DNA of 34,793 nt from Clostridia bacterium (GTDB lineage Bacteria; Bacillota; Clostridia; TANB77; CAG-508): contig JAFQSS010000007.1 in assembly GCA_017409455.1 (NCBI GenBank), positions 1-34,793 of the forward strand, written 5' to 3'. A program made the translations under genes and the position numbers. A model generated the notes under the pieces. That model had not been told where the DNA came from. It saw nothing but the letters and a program-made list of their open reading frames with translations, and did not search any database. Every line of letters begins with the position of its first letter. Within the stretch, counting starts at the first letter, position 1. Shown piece after piece: positions 34,516 to 34,793 of this stretch.

Positions 34516-34630
34516 ATTGTTTACACAAAATCATAGTGATAGCTATAATTAAGGTAAATGCTATAATAGTCACTACAACTAGTGCAGTAAAAAGTAAAAT
34601 TATTATATGTAAAAGCGTTTGTTCTATCAT
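34514..34630 (-). CDS. Small hydrophobic peptide, putative type I toxin (copy 2)
   Basis: A 38-residue single-helix peptide, MIEQTLLHIIILLFTALVV onward, ending ILCKQ; a paralogue of the peptide at 5772-5885. AAGGAGGTGA lies 8 bases before the ATG at 34630. Its leader matches copy 1 up to about 34670, after which the sequence becomes unrelated and GC-rich. The native promoter is therefore missing from this contig, probably through misassembly. Confidence 0.7.
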   Translation of the reverse strand: MIEQTLLHIIILLFTALVVVTIIAFTLIIAITMILCKQ

Positions 34631-34670
34631 AAGCATCACCTCCTTATCATAAGTATAAAGAGATGACAGA

Positions 34671-34793
34671 GCCACTCTTGCGGATGATGGCTCCGAGCGG
34701 GGCACCAATCAGGAAGAAAATCATAATCGAGACGGGCAGCGACATCTTTTTGTGCCACTCCACCTTCGAGCGGTAGAGCTGATTGAGCGCCTC
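34671..34793 (-). other. Partial LptF/LptG-type permease, likely chimeric contig end
   Basis: Read on the minus strand from the window edge, this GC-rich tail gives EWHKKMSLPVSIMIFFLIGA followed by PLGAIIRK. This resembles the YjgP/YjgQ (LptF/LptG) lipopolysaccharide-export permeases of Bacteroidetes. It then runs into the leader of the small peptide and stops. A Gram-negative outer-membrane export gene does not belong in a clostridial genome, and base composition changes abruptly, so I read it as an assembly chimera. Confidence 0.75.

Noticed and set aside
34514..34708. A 64-residue extended version of the second small peptide
   Set aside because: The extra N-terminal residues come from the GC-rich chimeric tail; the true start has a perfect ribosome binding site at 34636-34645.

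Overview
The window looks like an AT-rich member of the class Clostridia (low-GC Gram-positive), probably from a gut metagenome. The evidence is AGA-dominated arginine codons, strong AGGAGG-type ribosome binding sites, a Firmicutes division cluster (murA, ftsQ, two DUF881 genes, small basic protein), a Spo0A DNA-binding domain, and long DUF11/SdrD-B surface proteins. The last ~120 bases are GC-rich and encode part of a Bacteroidetes-type LptF/LptG permease, so the right end is most likely a chimeric assembly join.

Layout: 1-480 cytidine deaminase (minus strand). 763-5637 wall and division block: murA, ftsQ, DUF881, DUF881, sbp, trmB. 5640-5990 a predicted type I toxin-antitoxin locus (small antisense RNA plus a 37-residue hydrophobic peptide). 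6111-7148 purM. 7348-7656 an unrecognised GC-richer gene. 7768-11532 purL, convergent with leuS (11603-14011). 14325-16052 a short-chain dehydrogenase and a patatin-like lipase. 16490-25913 two giant surface proteins. 26120-26710 a receiverless Spo0A-like regulator. 27019-28419 an M18 aminopeptidase. 28525-29283 a REP-associated tyrosine transposase between REP-like palindromes. 29316-34381 pyrimidine synthesis (a pyrE-like gene, divergent from pyrC-pyrF-pyrK-pyrD). 34399-34630 a second copy of the toxin-antitoxin locus.

The most striking signal is in decoding. Five otherwise intact genes (murA, the first DUF881 gene, trmB, the patatin-like gene and pyrF) are broken by six single-base +1 frameshifts. 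At all six the zero-frame codon is CGG. Skipping its C, so that the next codon read is GGN glycine, restores the expected protein exactly, usually within a conserved glycine motif. I found no other in-frame CGG in any AT-rich gene here, while CGT, CGA and CGC do occur in frame. This fits an unassigned CGG codon at which ribosomes shift +1, or a quadruplet CGGN read as glycine. The only two CGG codons read without a shift lie in the two GC-richer genes (7348-7656 and 26120-26710). There a +1 shift would truncate the product.

The window is also rich in repeats. There are 13 copies of a TGTAGGGGCGG...CCGCCCG palindrome: three are translated inside ftsQ, one inside purL, and two supply stop codons. 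Several palindromes share the core GGGGACAGACCCC and also flank the transposase. Two near-identical 111-base hairpin elements lie in divergent intergenic regions.
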